NCBI GenBank assembly: GCA_964019135.1
Contig: OZ025258.1
Location: forward strand, 6,095,961-6,159,960
Length of the DNA: 64,000 nt
Source of the DNA: Arenicola marina
Lineage: Eukaryota > Annelida > Polychaeta > Arenicolidae
Direction of reading: 5' to 3'
Of this stretch, positions 36,095-46,330 are shown piece by piece. The position numbers and the translations under genes are program-made. The notes beneath the pieces are model-generated. The model made no database searches, was not told where the DNA came from, and saw only the letters and a program-made list of their open reading frames with translations. Within the stretch, counting starts at the first letter, position 1, and each line of letters begins with the position of its first letter.

Positions 36095-39000
36095 CTAAAG
36101 CCAGTACGCGACACATATACTATCAGGTAAAGTAATATATCAATACCAAGTCAAGTTATGCATAAACTTTCGAGTATGCAATCATTGAGCAAGGAAGTTG
36201 TAGGCATTTAGTCACTACTAACGCGTAAACAATTGTTAGATGCCTGTAGACAACGCTGAGCGATGGGCACTGACCGAAGAAGCTGTAACAGGCCTCTAGA
36301 CAACGCTGACCGATGGGCACGGACATTAGAAGCTGTAGCAGGCATCTAGACAACGCTGACCGATGGGTACTGACCTAAGAAGCTGTAGCAGGCCTCTATA
36401 CAACGCTGACCGATTGGTACTGACCGAAGAAGCTGTATCAGGCCTCTAGACAACGTTGACCGATGATTACTACCATAAGAAGCTGTAGCAGGTCTCCAGA
36501 CAATGCTGACCGATGGGCACTGACCGAAGAAGCTGTATCAGGCCTCTAGACAACGTTGACCGATGATTACTACCATAAGAAGCTGTAACAGGCCTCTATA
36601 CAACGATGACCGATGGGTACTGACCTAAGAAGCTGTAGCAGGCCTCTAGACAACGATGACCGATGGGTACTGACCGAAGAATCTGTGACAGGCCTCTAGA
36701 CAACGCTGACTGATAGGCACGGACATTAGAAGCTGTAGCAGGCATCTAGACAACGCTGACCGATTGGTACTGACCGAAGAAGCTGTAACAGGCCTCTAGA
36801 CAACGTTGACCGATGATTACTACCATAAGAAGCTGTAGCAGGCCTCTAGACAACGCTGACCGATGGGCACTGACCTAAGAAGCTGTATCAGGCCTCTAGA
36901 CAACGTTGACCGATGATTACTACCATAAGAAGCTGTAGCAGGCATCTATACAACGCTTACCGATGGGTACTGACCTAAGAAGCTGTAGCAGGCCTCTAGA
37001 CAACGCTGACCGATTGGTACTGACCGAAGAAGCTGTATCAGGCCTCTAGACAACGTTGACCAATGATTACTACCATAAGAAGCTGTAGCAGGTCTCTAGA
37101 CAATGCTGACCGATGGGTACTGACCGAAGAAGCTGTATCAGGCCTCTAGACAACGTTGACCGATGATTACTACCATAAGAAGCTGTAGCAGGTCTCTAGA
37201 CAATGCTGACCGATAAGCACTGACCGAAGAAGCTGTATCAGGCCTCTAGACAACGTTGACCGATGACTACTACCATAAGAAGCTGTAGCAGGTCTCTAGA
37301 CAATGCTGACCGATGGGCACTGACCGAAGAAGCTGTATCAGGCCTCTAGACAACGTTGACCGATGATTACTACCATAAGAAGCTGTAGCAGGCCTCTAGA
37401 CAACGCTGAATGATGGGTACTGACCTGAGAAGCTGTAGCAGGCATCTAGACAACGCTGACCGATGGGTACTGACCTAAGAAGCTGTAGCAGGCATCTAGA
37501 CAACGCTGACCGATGGGCGCTGCCATTAGAAGCTGTAGCAGGCCTCTAGACAACGGTGACCGATGGGCGCTGCCATTAGAAGCTGTAGCAGGCCTCTAGT
37601 CAACGCTCACAGATGGGTACTGACCTAACAAGCTGTAGCAGGCCTCTATACAACGTTGACCGATGGGCACTGACATTAGAAGCTCTAGCAGGCCTCTAGA
37701 CAACGCTGACCGATGGGTACTGACCGAAGAAGCTGTATCAGGCCTCTAGACAACGTTGACCGATGATTACTACCATAAAAAGCCGTAGCAGGCCTCTAGG
37801 CAACGCAGAATGATGGGCACTGACATTAGAAGCTGTAGCAGGTCTCTAGACAACGCTGACCGATGGGCACTGACATTAGAAGCTGTAGCAGGCCTCTAGA
37901 AAACGCTGACCGATGGGTAATGACCGAAGAAGCTGTAACAGGCCTCTAGACAACGCTGACCGATGGGCACTGACCTAAGAAGCTGTATCAGGCCTCTAGA
38001 CAACGCTGAATGATGGGTACTGACCTGAGAAGCTGTATCAGGCATCTAGACAACGACCGATGGGTACTGACATTAGAAGCTGTAGCAGGCCTCTAGACAA
38101 CGCTGACCGATGGGTACTGACCTAAGAAGCTGTAGCAGGCATCTAGACAACGCTGACCGATGGGTACCGACCTAAGAAGCTGTAGCAGGCATCTAGACAA
38201 CGCTGACCGATGGGCGCTGACATTAGAAGCTGTAGCAGGCCTCTAGACAACGCTGACCGATGGGTACTGACCTGAGAAGCTGTAGCAGGCATCTAGACAA
38301 CGCTGACCGATGGGTACCGACCTAAGAAGCTGTAGCAGGCTTCTAGACAACGCTGACCGATGGGTACTGACCTGAGAAGCTGTAGCAGGCATCTAGACAA
38401 CGCTGACCGATGGGTACTGACCTAAGAAGCTGTAGCAGGCTTCTAGACAACGCTGACCGATGGGTACCGACCTAAGAAGCTGTAGCAGGCTTCTAGACAA
38501 CGCTGACCGATGGGTACTGACCTAAGAAGCTGTATCAGCCATCTAGACAACGCTGACCGATGGGCGCTGACATTAGAAGCTGTAGCAGGCCTCTAGACAA
38601 CGATGACCGATGGGTACTGACCTAAGAAGCTGTAGCAGGCTTCTAGACAACGCTGACCGATGGGTACCGACCTAAGAAGCTGTAGCAGGCTTCTAGACAA
38701 CGCTGACCGATGGGTACTGACCTAAGAAGCTGTATCAGCCATCTAGACAACGCTGACCGATGGGCGCTGACATTAGAAGCTGTAGCAGGCTTCTAGACAA
38801 CGATGACCGATGGGTACTGACCTAAGAAGCTGTAGCAGGCTTCTAGACAACGCTGACCGATGGGTACTGACCTAAGAAGCTGTAGCAGGCTTCTAGACAA
38901 CGCTGACCGATGGGTACTGACCTGAGAAGCTGTAGCAGGCATCTAGACAACGCTGACCGATGGGTACTGACCTAAGAAGCTGTATCAGCCATCTAGACAA

Positions 39001-42000
39001 CGCTGACCGATGGGCGCTGACATTAGAAGCTGTAGCAGGCCTCTAGACAACGATGACCGATGGGTACTGACCTAAGAAGCTGTAGCAGGCATCTAGACAA
39101 CGCTGACCGATGGGCACGGACATTAGAAGCTGTAGCAGGCCTCTAGACAACGCTGACCGATGGGTACTGACCTAAGAAACTGTAGCAGGCCTCTAGAAAA
39201 CGCTGACCGATGGGTACTGGCCTAAGAAGTTGCAGCAGGCTTCTAGACAACGCTGACCGATGGGTACCGACCTAAAAAGCTGTAGCAGGCCTCTAGACAA
39301 CGATGACCGATGGGTACTGACCTAAGAAGCTGTAGCAGGTCTCTAGACAACGCTGACCGATGGGCACTGACATTAGAAGCTGTAGCAGGCCTCTAGAAAA
39401 CGCTGACCGATGGGTAATGACCGAAGAAGCTGTAACAGGCCTCTAGACAACGCTGACCGATGGGCACTGACCTAAGAAGCTGTATCAGGCCTCTAGACAA
39501 CGCTGACCGATGGGCACTGACCTGAGAAGCTGTATCAGGCATCTAGACAACGACCGATGGGTACTGACATTAGAAGCTGTAGCAGGCCTCTAGTCAACGC
39601 TGACCGATGGGTACTGACCTGAGAAGCTGTAGCAGGCATCTAGACAACGCTGACCGATGGGTACCGACCTAAGAAGCTGTAGCAGGCATCTAGACAACGC
39701 TGACCGATGGGTACTGACCTAAGAAGCTGTAGCAGGCATCTAGACAACGATGACCGATGGGTACCGACCTAAGAAGCTGTAGCAGGCATCTAGACAACGA
39801 TGACCGATGGGTACTGACCTAAGACGCTGTATCAGCCATCTAGACAACGCTGACCGATGGGCGCTGACATTAGAAGCTGTAGCAGGCCTCTAGACAACGC
39901 TGACCGATGGGTACTGACCTAAGAAACTGTAGCAGGCCTCTAGAAAACGCTGACCGATGGGTACTGGCCTAAGAAGTTGCAGCAGGCTTCTAGACAACGC
40001 TGACCGATGGGTACCGACCTAAAAAGCTGTAGCAGGCCTCTAGACAACGATGACCGATGGGCGCTGACATTAGAAGCTGTAGCAGGCATCTAGACAACGC
40101 TGACCGATGGGTACTGACCTACGAAGCTGTATCAGCCATCTAGACAACGCTGACCGATGGGTACCGACCTAAGAAGCTGTAGCAGGCATCTAGACAACGC
40201 TGACCGATGGGTACTGACCTAAGACGCTGTATCAGCCATCTAGACAACGCTGACCGATGGGCGCTGACATTAGAAGCTGTAGCAGGCTTCTAGACAACGC
40301 TGACCGATGGGTACTGACCTAAGACGCTGTATCAGCCATCTAGACAACGCTGACCGATGGGCGCTGACATTAGAAGCTGTAGCAGGCTTCTAGACAACGC
40401 TGACCGATGGGTACTGACCTAAGACGCTGTATCAGCCATCTAGACAACGCTGACCGATGGGTACTGACATTAGAAGCTGTAGCAGGCCTCTAGTCAACGC
40501 TGACCGATGGGTACTGACCTAAGAAGCTGTAGCAGGCTTCTATACAACGCTGACCGATGGGTACTGACCTAAGACGCTGTATCAGCCATCTAGACAACGC
40601 TGACCGATGGGCGCTGACATTAGAAGCTGTAGCAGGCCTCTAGACAACGATGACCGATGGGTACTGACCTAAGAAGCTGTAGCAGGCATCTAGACAACGC
40701 TGACCGATGGGCACGGACATTAGAAGCTGTAGCAGGCATCTAGACAACGCTGACCGATGGGTACTGACCTAAGAAACTGTAGCAGGCCTCTAGAAAACGC
40801 TGACCGATGGGTACTGACCTAAGAAGCTGTAGCAGGCTTCTAGACAACGCTGACCGATGGGTACCGACCTAAGAAGCTGTAGCAGGCTTCTAGACAACGC
40901 TGACCGATGGGTACTGACCTAAGAAGCTGTATCAGCCATCTAGACAACGCTGACCGATGGGCGCTGACATTAGAAGCTGTAGCAGGCCTCTAGACAACGA
41001 TGACCGATGGGTACTGACCTAAGAAGCTGTAGCAGGCTTCTAGACAACGCTGACCGATGGGTACTGACCTAAGAAGCTGTAGCAGGCTTCTAGACAACGC
41101 TGACCGATGGGTACTGACCTGAGAAGCTGTAGCAGGCATCTAGACAACGCTGACCGATGGGTACTGACCTAAGAAGCTGTATCAGCCATCTAGACAACGC
41201 TGACCGATGGGCGCTGACATTAGAAGCTGTAGCAGGCCTCTAGACAACGATGACCGATGGGTACTGACCTAAGAAGCTGTATCAGGCATCTAGACAACGA
41301 CCGATGGGTACTGACATTAGAAGCTGTAGCAGGCCTCTAGTCAACGCTGACCGATGGGTACTGACCTGAGAAGCTGTAGCAGGCATCTAGACAACGCTGA
41401 CCGATGGGTACCGACCTAAGAAGCTGTAGCAGGCATCTAGACAACGCTGACCGATGGGTACTGACCTAAGAAGCTGTAGCAGGCATCTAGACAACGATGA
41501 CCGATGGGTACCGACCTAAGAAGCTGTAGCAGGCATCTAGACAACGATGACCGATGGGTACTGACCTAAGACGCTGTATCAGCCATCTAGACAACGCTGA
41601 CCGATGGGCGCTGACATTAGAAGCTGTAGCAGGCCTCTAGACAACGCTGACCGATGGGTACTGACCTAAGAAGCTGTAGCAGGCTTCTAGACAACGCTGA
41701 CCGATGGGTACTGACCTAAGAGGCTGTAGCAGGCATCTAGACAACGCTGACCGATGGGCGCTGACATTAGAAGCTGTAGCAGGCATCTAGACAACGCTGA
41801 CCGATGGGTACTGACCTAAGAAGCTGTAGCAGGCCTCTAGACAACGATGACCGATGGGTACTGACCTAAGAAGCTGTAGCAGGCATCTAGACAACGCTGA
41901 CCGATGGGCACGGACATTAGAAGCTGTAGCAGGCCTCTAGACAACGCTGACCGATGGGTACTGACCTAAGAAACTGTAGCAGGCCTCTAGAAAACGCTGA

Positions 42001-45000
42001 CCGATGGGTACTGGCCTAAGAAGTTGCAGCAGGCTTCTAGACAACGCTGACCGATGGGTACCGACCTAAAAAGCTGTAGCAGGCCTCTAGACAACGATGA
42101 CCGATGGGTACTGACCTAAGAAGCTGTAGCAGGCCTCTAGAAAACGCTGACCGATGGGTACTGACCTAAGAAGTTGTAGCAGGCTTCTAGACAACGCTGA
42201 CCGATGGGTACTGACCTAAGAAGCTGTAGCAGGCCTCTAGACAACGATGACCGATTGGTACTGACCGAAGAAGCTGTATCAGGCCTCTAGACAACGTTGA
42301 CCGATGATTACTGACCTAAGAAGTTGTAGCAGGCTTCCAGACAACGCTGACCGATGGGTACTGACCTAAGAAGCTGTAGCAGCCATCTAGACAACGCTGA
42401 CCGATGGGTACTGACCTAAGAAGCTGTAGCAGCCATCTAGACAACGCTGACCGATGGGTACTGACCTAAGAAGCTGTAGCAGGCCTCCAGACACTGCTGG
42501 TCGGTGATGACTTGAGATATGATAGGTCTCTCCTTGTAATATTGCAGAGAACGCTCAGCCACCGTCAGAGCCCCAAGACACTTGGCAATGCTGTCAGCAG
42601 TATTAAAAACCAATAGAATATAATTTCATTTCAATTATTTAAAACTGGCGTGGCCTTGCAAAAGACGAGACGGACGGTAAGACAGACGAACACGTGGATT
42701 CAGAAACGTGACTTTGCAATCCGTCTACAGAAACGAAAGATCCAGCTTGCCTGACCTTTAACAATTCCATGTAATAATTTCGATGCAATTAAAGGTAAGA
42801 AAGGTAAATGCGGATTTTATATGGTGTCGGCCTTAGTTGTAGGTATGGGTATCTGACCTGTAGCTGTAGGGTGTCTGACCTGTGTCTGTAGGGTGTCTGA
42901 CCTGTAGCTGTAGGGTGTCTGACCTGTAATTGTAGGGTGTCTGACCTGTAGCTGTAGGGTGTCTGACCTGTAATTGTAGGGTGTCTGACCTGTAGCTGTA
43001 GGCTGTCTGACCTATAGCTGTAGGCTGTCTGACCTGTAATTGTAGGGTGTTTAACCCATAGCTGTAGGGTGTCTGACCTGTAGCTGTAGGGTGTCTGACC
43101 TGTAATTGTAGGCTGTTTGACCTATTGCGGTAGGGTTCTGACCTGTAGCTGTAGGGTGCCTGACCTGTAACTGTAGGGTGCCTGACCTGTAACTGTAGGG
43201 TGTCTGACCTGTAGCTGTAGGGTGTCTGACCTGTAGCTGTAGGGTGTCTGACCTGTAGCTGTAGGGCGTGACTTGTAGCTGTAGGGTGTCTGACCTGTGT
43301 CTGTAGGGTGTCTGACATATAGCTCTAGGGTGTCTGACCTGTAACTGTAGGGTGTCTGACCTGTAACTGTAGGGCATCTGACCTATAGCTGTAGGGTGTC
43401 TGACCTGTAACTGTAGTGTCTGACCTGTCGCTTTAGGGTGTCTGATTGGTAACCGTGAGGTGTCTGACCTGTAGCAATGGGTAGTAGTCACTGACCTGGT
43501 GATGTCGGGCAATGTGACCAGTCTACCTGCCCGGACCGCCTGATTGTAGGAGTCCGCGCCCGCCGTCTCCATGGCAAGGATGGGTACGGTTTGCCAGCCG
43601 ACCCGCGCCATACCCTGCACCACCCCACACAACAGTCCCCCGCCACCCACTGCCACCACCACCAGGTCCGGGGTGGCACCCTCCAGCTGGACAGACACCT
43701 CCTCCATCATAGAGGCGTGACCCTCCCTGCAACAGACAACAGGTAGTGAGTGCAGTTGTAAAACGTAATCCGGTACAAACGGATTCAGATCGGTAGCTCT
43801 TAAACTTCTAGAGTTTAAGTCAACCAGTTGTTTCCGAAAACTGATTTCAGTTTTACACATACTGTGTACTCCGTGGCACAGCGCATTCGGCTACTGGCGA
43901 GTGAGCCCTCTAGACCAGCCCAAGCCAACCCCACTTGTGTAAAAGTCTATGCTTGGGCAGCATAAAAAGCGTGTGTCTCCCCGTTAGTAGGGGCTTACTC
44001 CCAGCGGGCTAGCTCCTCTCTAACTTGACTATTTTCCACTGTCCCGATATGACAAATGTGACAGCAATAGGCTATCAATACTTTGGACGGGAGACTGCGA
44101 CTGCTAGTAGTGTCGTGTGTATGTGTAGGAGTGTCCGCTCATTAGCATATCGTGGTGTTGTCCACCTATGATTATCAGTTATTTTAGAGGAGTGGTGTTT
44201 GTGTCATGTGTTTGTCCTGTCTGTCCAATCGTCTTGTCCGGATTAGCGTTTTGTGGCCCACCCCAATTAGGGAAGCCCAATAAAAGCAGGCTCGATGCCC
44301 ATGTGTGTGGCATTGTCCGGGTCGTCCCAACACGGGACCAACCTCTGGGGCTGGATGCGGCGGAAGGTATGTCTGTTGTTGCGTATAAGTTGTGTATGAA
44401 TGTGTGTATGAATGTTGTGCTGTCTTTGTATAATTAGATATGTGTATATCTCAACACGAGATGTGTTTAACATGTATCTTTTCTGTCCTAGTCCACTATG
44501 TATGTTTTCGTCTATACAATTTAATAAAATATACGAATGTAGAACCTATACGTCTTATAATTACCGTCAAACTTGGAGCCCGACGTGACACTACTAGCAG
44601 TCGCAGTCTCCCGTCAAAAGTATTGATAGCCTTTTGCTGTCACACATACAAAGGTTAAATTGCCCTACTTAAACCAACCAGTAACACATACAGTATTATT
44701 TCTAAAACGGCTTACCATACGTCCGGGTCGTCAAACGGATGAAGGTACACGTGGCCTGCAATGCACACGATGATCCAATGTTGACAATATTGAAAATACA
44801 AATTTTTAATTCCACCATCCTTGATTACAGGACATTGATCAATGCACATTTTGGCCATGTTGAGTGGGCTACTGATTACTTCCTGTTTAATGATCCAGTT
44901 ATTGGGGTCAGTGAAGGCACATTTTTGTATAATAATTTATGGCAACAAATATGATTCTTTTTGCCTTGCAAGAGTATAATAATGTGATTAAAGACTAAGG

Positions 45001-46310
45001 TTTGCTTCTGCCATTAATTTTTTCCACAACTATAGCAGAATGAGACTTACATTTGGTTAAATCTCACAACTATGAAATCGGTTTGTTGAAGGGCTCTGTT
45101 ACAGCATCACGCAATCTGTGTGCTGGGATAGGAAAAAACATCCCGAACTATCTTTGTGGATGGCTACTTTTGAAAACATTTGATCTCTCAAGGTGATGTT
45201 GACAAACTAAAAATTCCTTATTTAAGAGAAAATACAAGGTATATTGCCTATAGCACGGGACTATCAAAGCAGCGGCCCTGACCTGCGATCTCAATTGGAA
45301 TATAAAATATAATGTAGTCCGATACGCCGTCAGTCCAATACGACAAAATACAGCAAGCCTCTAACGGTGAAACGGACCGACCTGGCTTTTTTGCCTCTTC
45401 CTGGGCTTTGGCGTTGGCGTGGTCCCACACGGTACCTTCAACAACGACGTCCGCACCCTGGGGAACGAAACTATGGCATGGATGATGGCTTTAAATATTA
45501 CGCTTTAAGCTCTGCATATCAGAGGAGCAATGTCTCCGCGAATAAGCCCAGACTCTTTAACAATATTGTTATTCTGCACAAACATGAACATGTGCACGGG
45601 TGTGGCTCGAACCATGCATCCGCCTCTTTGGCTGTCTTAGTAGATTACACTCGACAATGGCCGAACGCGCTAACTACTAGGCCACGGGCGGAGGGCTGTG
45701 ATGCCCCAGCGCCACAAACCACACACAAGTCCTCCACGAATTAAGAGGTCAATAACGCCCTTGATTGTTTACTGGGCGACTAGATCTTAGGTATTCATCA
45801 ATTAAAAAGAACAAGAAGACCATAAGTTACCTGGTCCCGCAGTTTTTCCCTCATGAAGTCGGGTGTGCTGCCCGGCACGTAGATCGTTATTGGCAGCGAC
45901 ATCTTGCGGGCGGCATAGGCAGCGGCGAGTCCGGCGTTGCCGCCAGAGGACGCCACAATCCGGGAGCACCCCTCCTTCTGTCGCTAGTGGTGCGTCAGAA
46001 AGAGAAAATTGTATTGGTATGGTGGCACAGACGGGGCCAAATACAAACTAGTATAAGGGTTACATTATGAAGGGAATCAATCACACAGGGCATCCTTAAG
46101 CACTTACTAATGTAAGTCATATCTACCAAATGATTGAAAACAAACGAAGCTGTGAGGACATACCTTTTGCATCATGTGACTGATTCCACGCAGTTTAAAT
46201 GAGGCGCTGGGTTGAGTGTTCTCCAGCTTCAGGTGGACGGTGCACCCTGCCAGCTTGGAGAGTGCCATGCTCTCAATCAGCGGGGTCTCCACGTACAACC
46301 TTCCCGACAT
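35883..46310 (-). CDS. SDS: L-serine dehydratase / L-threonine deaminase (SDS/SDSL family), 7 exons
   Basis: A PLP-dependent fold-type II cytosolic enzyme that deaminates L-serine to pyruvate and L-threonine to 2-oxobutyrate. Coding exons in order are 46310-46164, 45977-45831, 45457-45382, 44755-44716, 43726-43496, 42590-42466 and 36094-35883. All splice sites are GT-AG and phases are 0, 0, 1, 0/2-compatible, 2 and 1 as joined, giving 978 nt and 325 residues (human SDS about 328 from memory). SFKLRG holds the PLP Schiff-base lysine, K39. SSGGNAG (59-65) is the substrate carboxylate loop. VGGGGL (163-168) is the tetraglycine phosphate loop. EPACGA (263-268) and VCGG (297-300) follow. Glycine at position 61, and stretches such as LVTLPDIT, are closer to SDSL than to SDS. 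Start ATG at 46310 has A at -3 and matches the family N-terminus. The gene looks intact. Confidence 0.93.
36243..42465 (-). repeat. Intron 6: 50-bp minisatellite (~124 units) built from the exon 6 / 5' splice-donor junction
   Basis: On the minus strand one unit is ggcctgctacagcttcttag / gtcagtacccatcggtcagc / gttgtctaga. The first 20 bases equal the last 20 of exon 6 (ggcctgctacagcttcttag), and gtcagt is its real donor. The remainder (cggtcagcgttgtctaga) resembles the preceding exon sequence (cgaccagcagtgtctgga) at most positions. Near the exon (about 38.0-42.46 kb) many units keep ttag/gtcagt. Farther away a 100-bp dimer dominates (36.4-38.0 kb) in which one half reads ttcggtcag and the other ttatggtagt. 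A few units have a 3-bp deletion. Intronic read-through meets TAG within the first unit. Confidence 0.95.
42466..42590 (-). CDS. SDS: SDS exon 6 (residues 214-255)
   Basis: It runs from acceptor gctgacag to donor TTAG/gtcagt, phase 1 at the end. It encodes SIAKCLGALTVAERS and VITDQQCLEACYSFL. Its last ~37 bases and the donor form the template of the 50-bp minisatellite that fills intron 6. Confidence 0.9.
42838..43470 (-). repeat. Intron 5: 22-bp minisatellite starting at the exon 5 donor
   Basis: On the minus strand the unit is ggtcagacaccctacagcta plus ca, about 28 copies. It starts within 27 bases of the exon 5 donor (accag/gtcagt). Each unit contains cag/gtcag, the same hexamer as the donor, and ctacag, an acceptor-like end. 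Variants include attaca for gctaca and a tgtctgtag form. Confidence 0.92.
43496..43726 (-). CDS. SDS: SDS exon 5 (residues 137-213)
   Basis: It encodes EGHASMMEEV, the tetraglycine loop AVGGGGLLCGVVQG, then PILAMETAGADSYN and RLVTLPDIT. Acceptor ctgttgcag, donor ACCAG/gtcagt, phase 2 at the end. The donor adjoins a 22-bp minisatellite that carries the same ggtcag motif. Confidence 0.95.
44057..44645. mobile_element. Non-autonomous TIR transposon in SDS intron 4
   Basis: The left arm tgtgacagcaataggctatc, extending through gactgcgactgctagtagtg, is matched by the right arm in reverse complement over about 60 bp with four or five differences. The interior of about 470 bp has no conserved frame. 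The target duplication is not clear. Long TIRs would suit a Mutator-like or similar family, unproven. Confidence 0.7.
44716..44755 (-). CDS. SDS: SDS exon 4, 40-nt micro-exon (residues 124-136)
   Basis: Only 40 nt long, between acceptor gcattgcag and donor gtaagc. It encodes GHVYLHPFDDPDV; the final two bases start the Trp codon W137. It matches the family motif PPFDDPLIW. Gene finders would easily miss it. Confidence 0.9.
45382..45457 (-). CDS. SDS: SDS exon 3 (residues 99-123 plus one base)
   Basis: The acceptor is cgttccccag and the donor gtcggt, phase 1 at the end. It encodes GADVVVEGTVWDHANAKAQE, which aligns with SDSL around KVWDEANLRAQE. Confidence 0.9.
45598..45690 (-). mobile_element. 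tRNA-derived SINE head in SDS intron 2
   Basis: On the minus strand it reads gcccgtggcctagtagttag (A-box region) and later ggttcgagccac (a good B box). The spacing is longer than in a simple tRNA, as in class II tRNAs or SINE heads. A full cloverleaf does not fold convincingly, so a functional tRNA is unlikely. Confidence 0.5.
45831..45977 (-). CDS. SDS: SDS exon 2 (residues 50-98)
   Basis: It runs from the acceptor gcgacag to the donor gtaact, phase 0 at both ends. It encodes the SSGGNAG loop and the AAAYAARK helix, then IYVPGSTPDFMREKL. Confidence 0.93.
46164..46310 (-). CDS. SDS: SDS exon 1 (residues 1-49)
   Basis: It encodes MSGRLYVETPLIESMALSK onward to the catalytic SASFKLRG (K39) and ends in CAAAAG before gtatgt, phase 0. 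An acceptor-like ctatgcag ends at 46323, 12 bases before the ATG, so transcription may begin in an upstream non-coding exon. Confidence 0.92.
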
Positions 46311-46330
46311 TGTGGCACAGTGCTGCATAG

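Noticed and set aside
35883-36116. Exon 7 starting at the upstream ATG as an independent short gene
   Set aside because: The acceptor ctttag at 36095 and intron phase join it to exon 6, and the family alignment continues exactly across the join.
36243-42465. CRISPR-like array
   Set aside because: Regular 50-bp spacing but no unique spacers. It is a plain tandem array in an intron of a eukaryotic gene.
45598-45690. Functional tRNA gene
   Set aside because: B box is good but acceptor and anticodon stems do not pair convincingly; a SINE head fits better.
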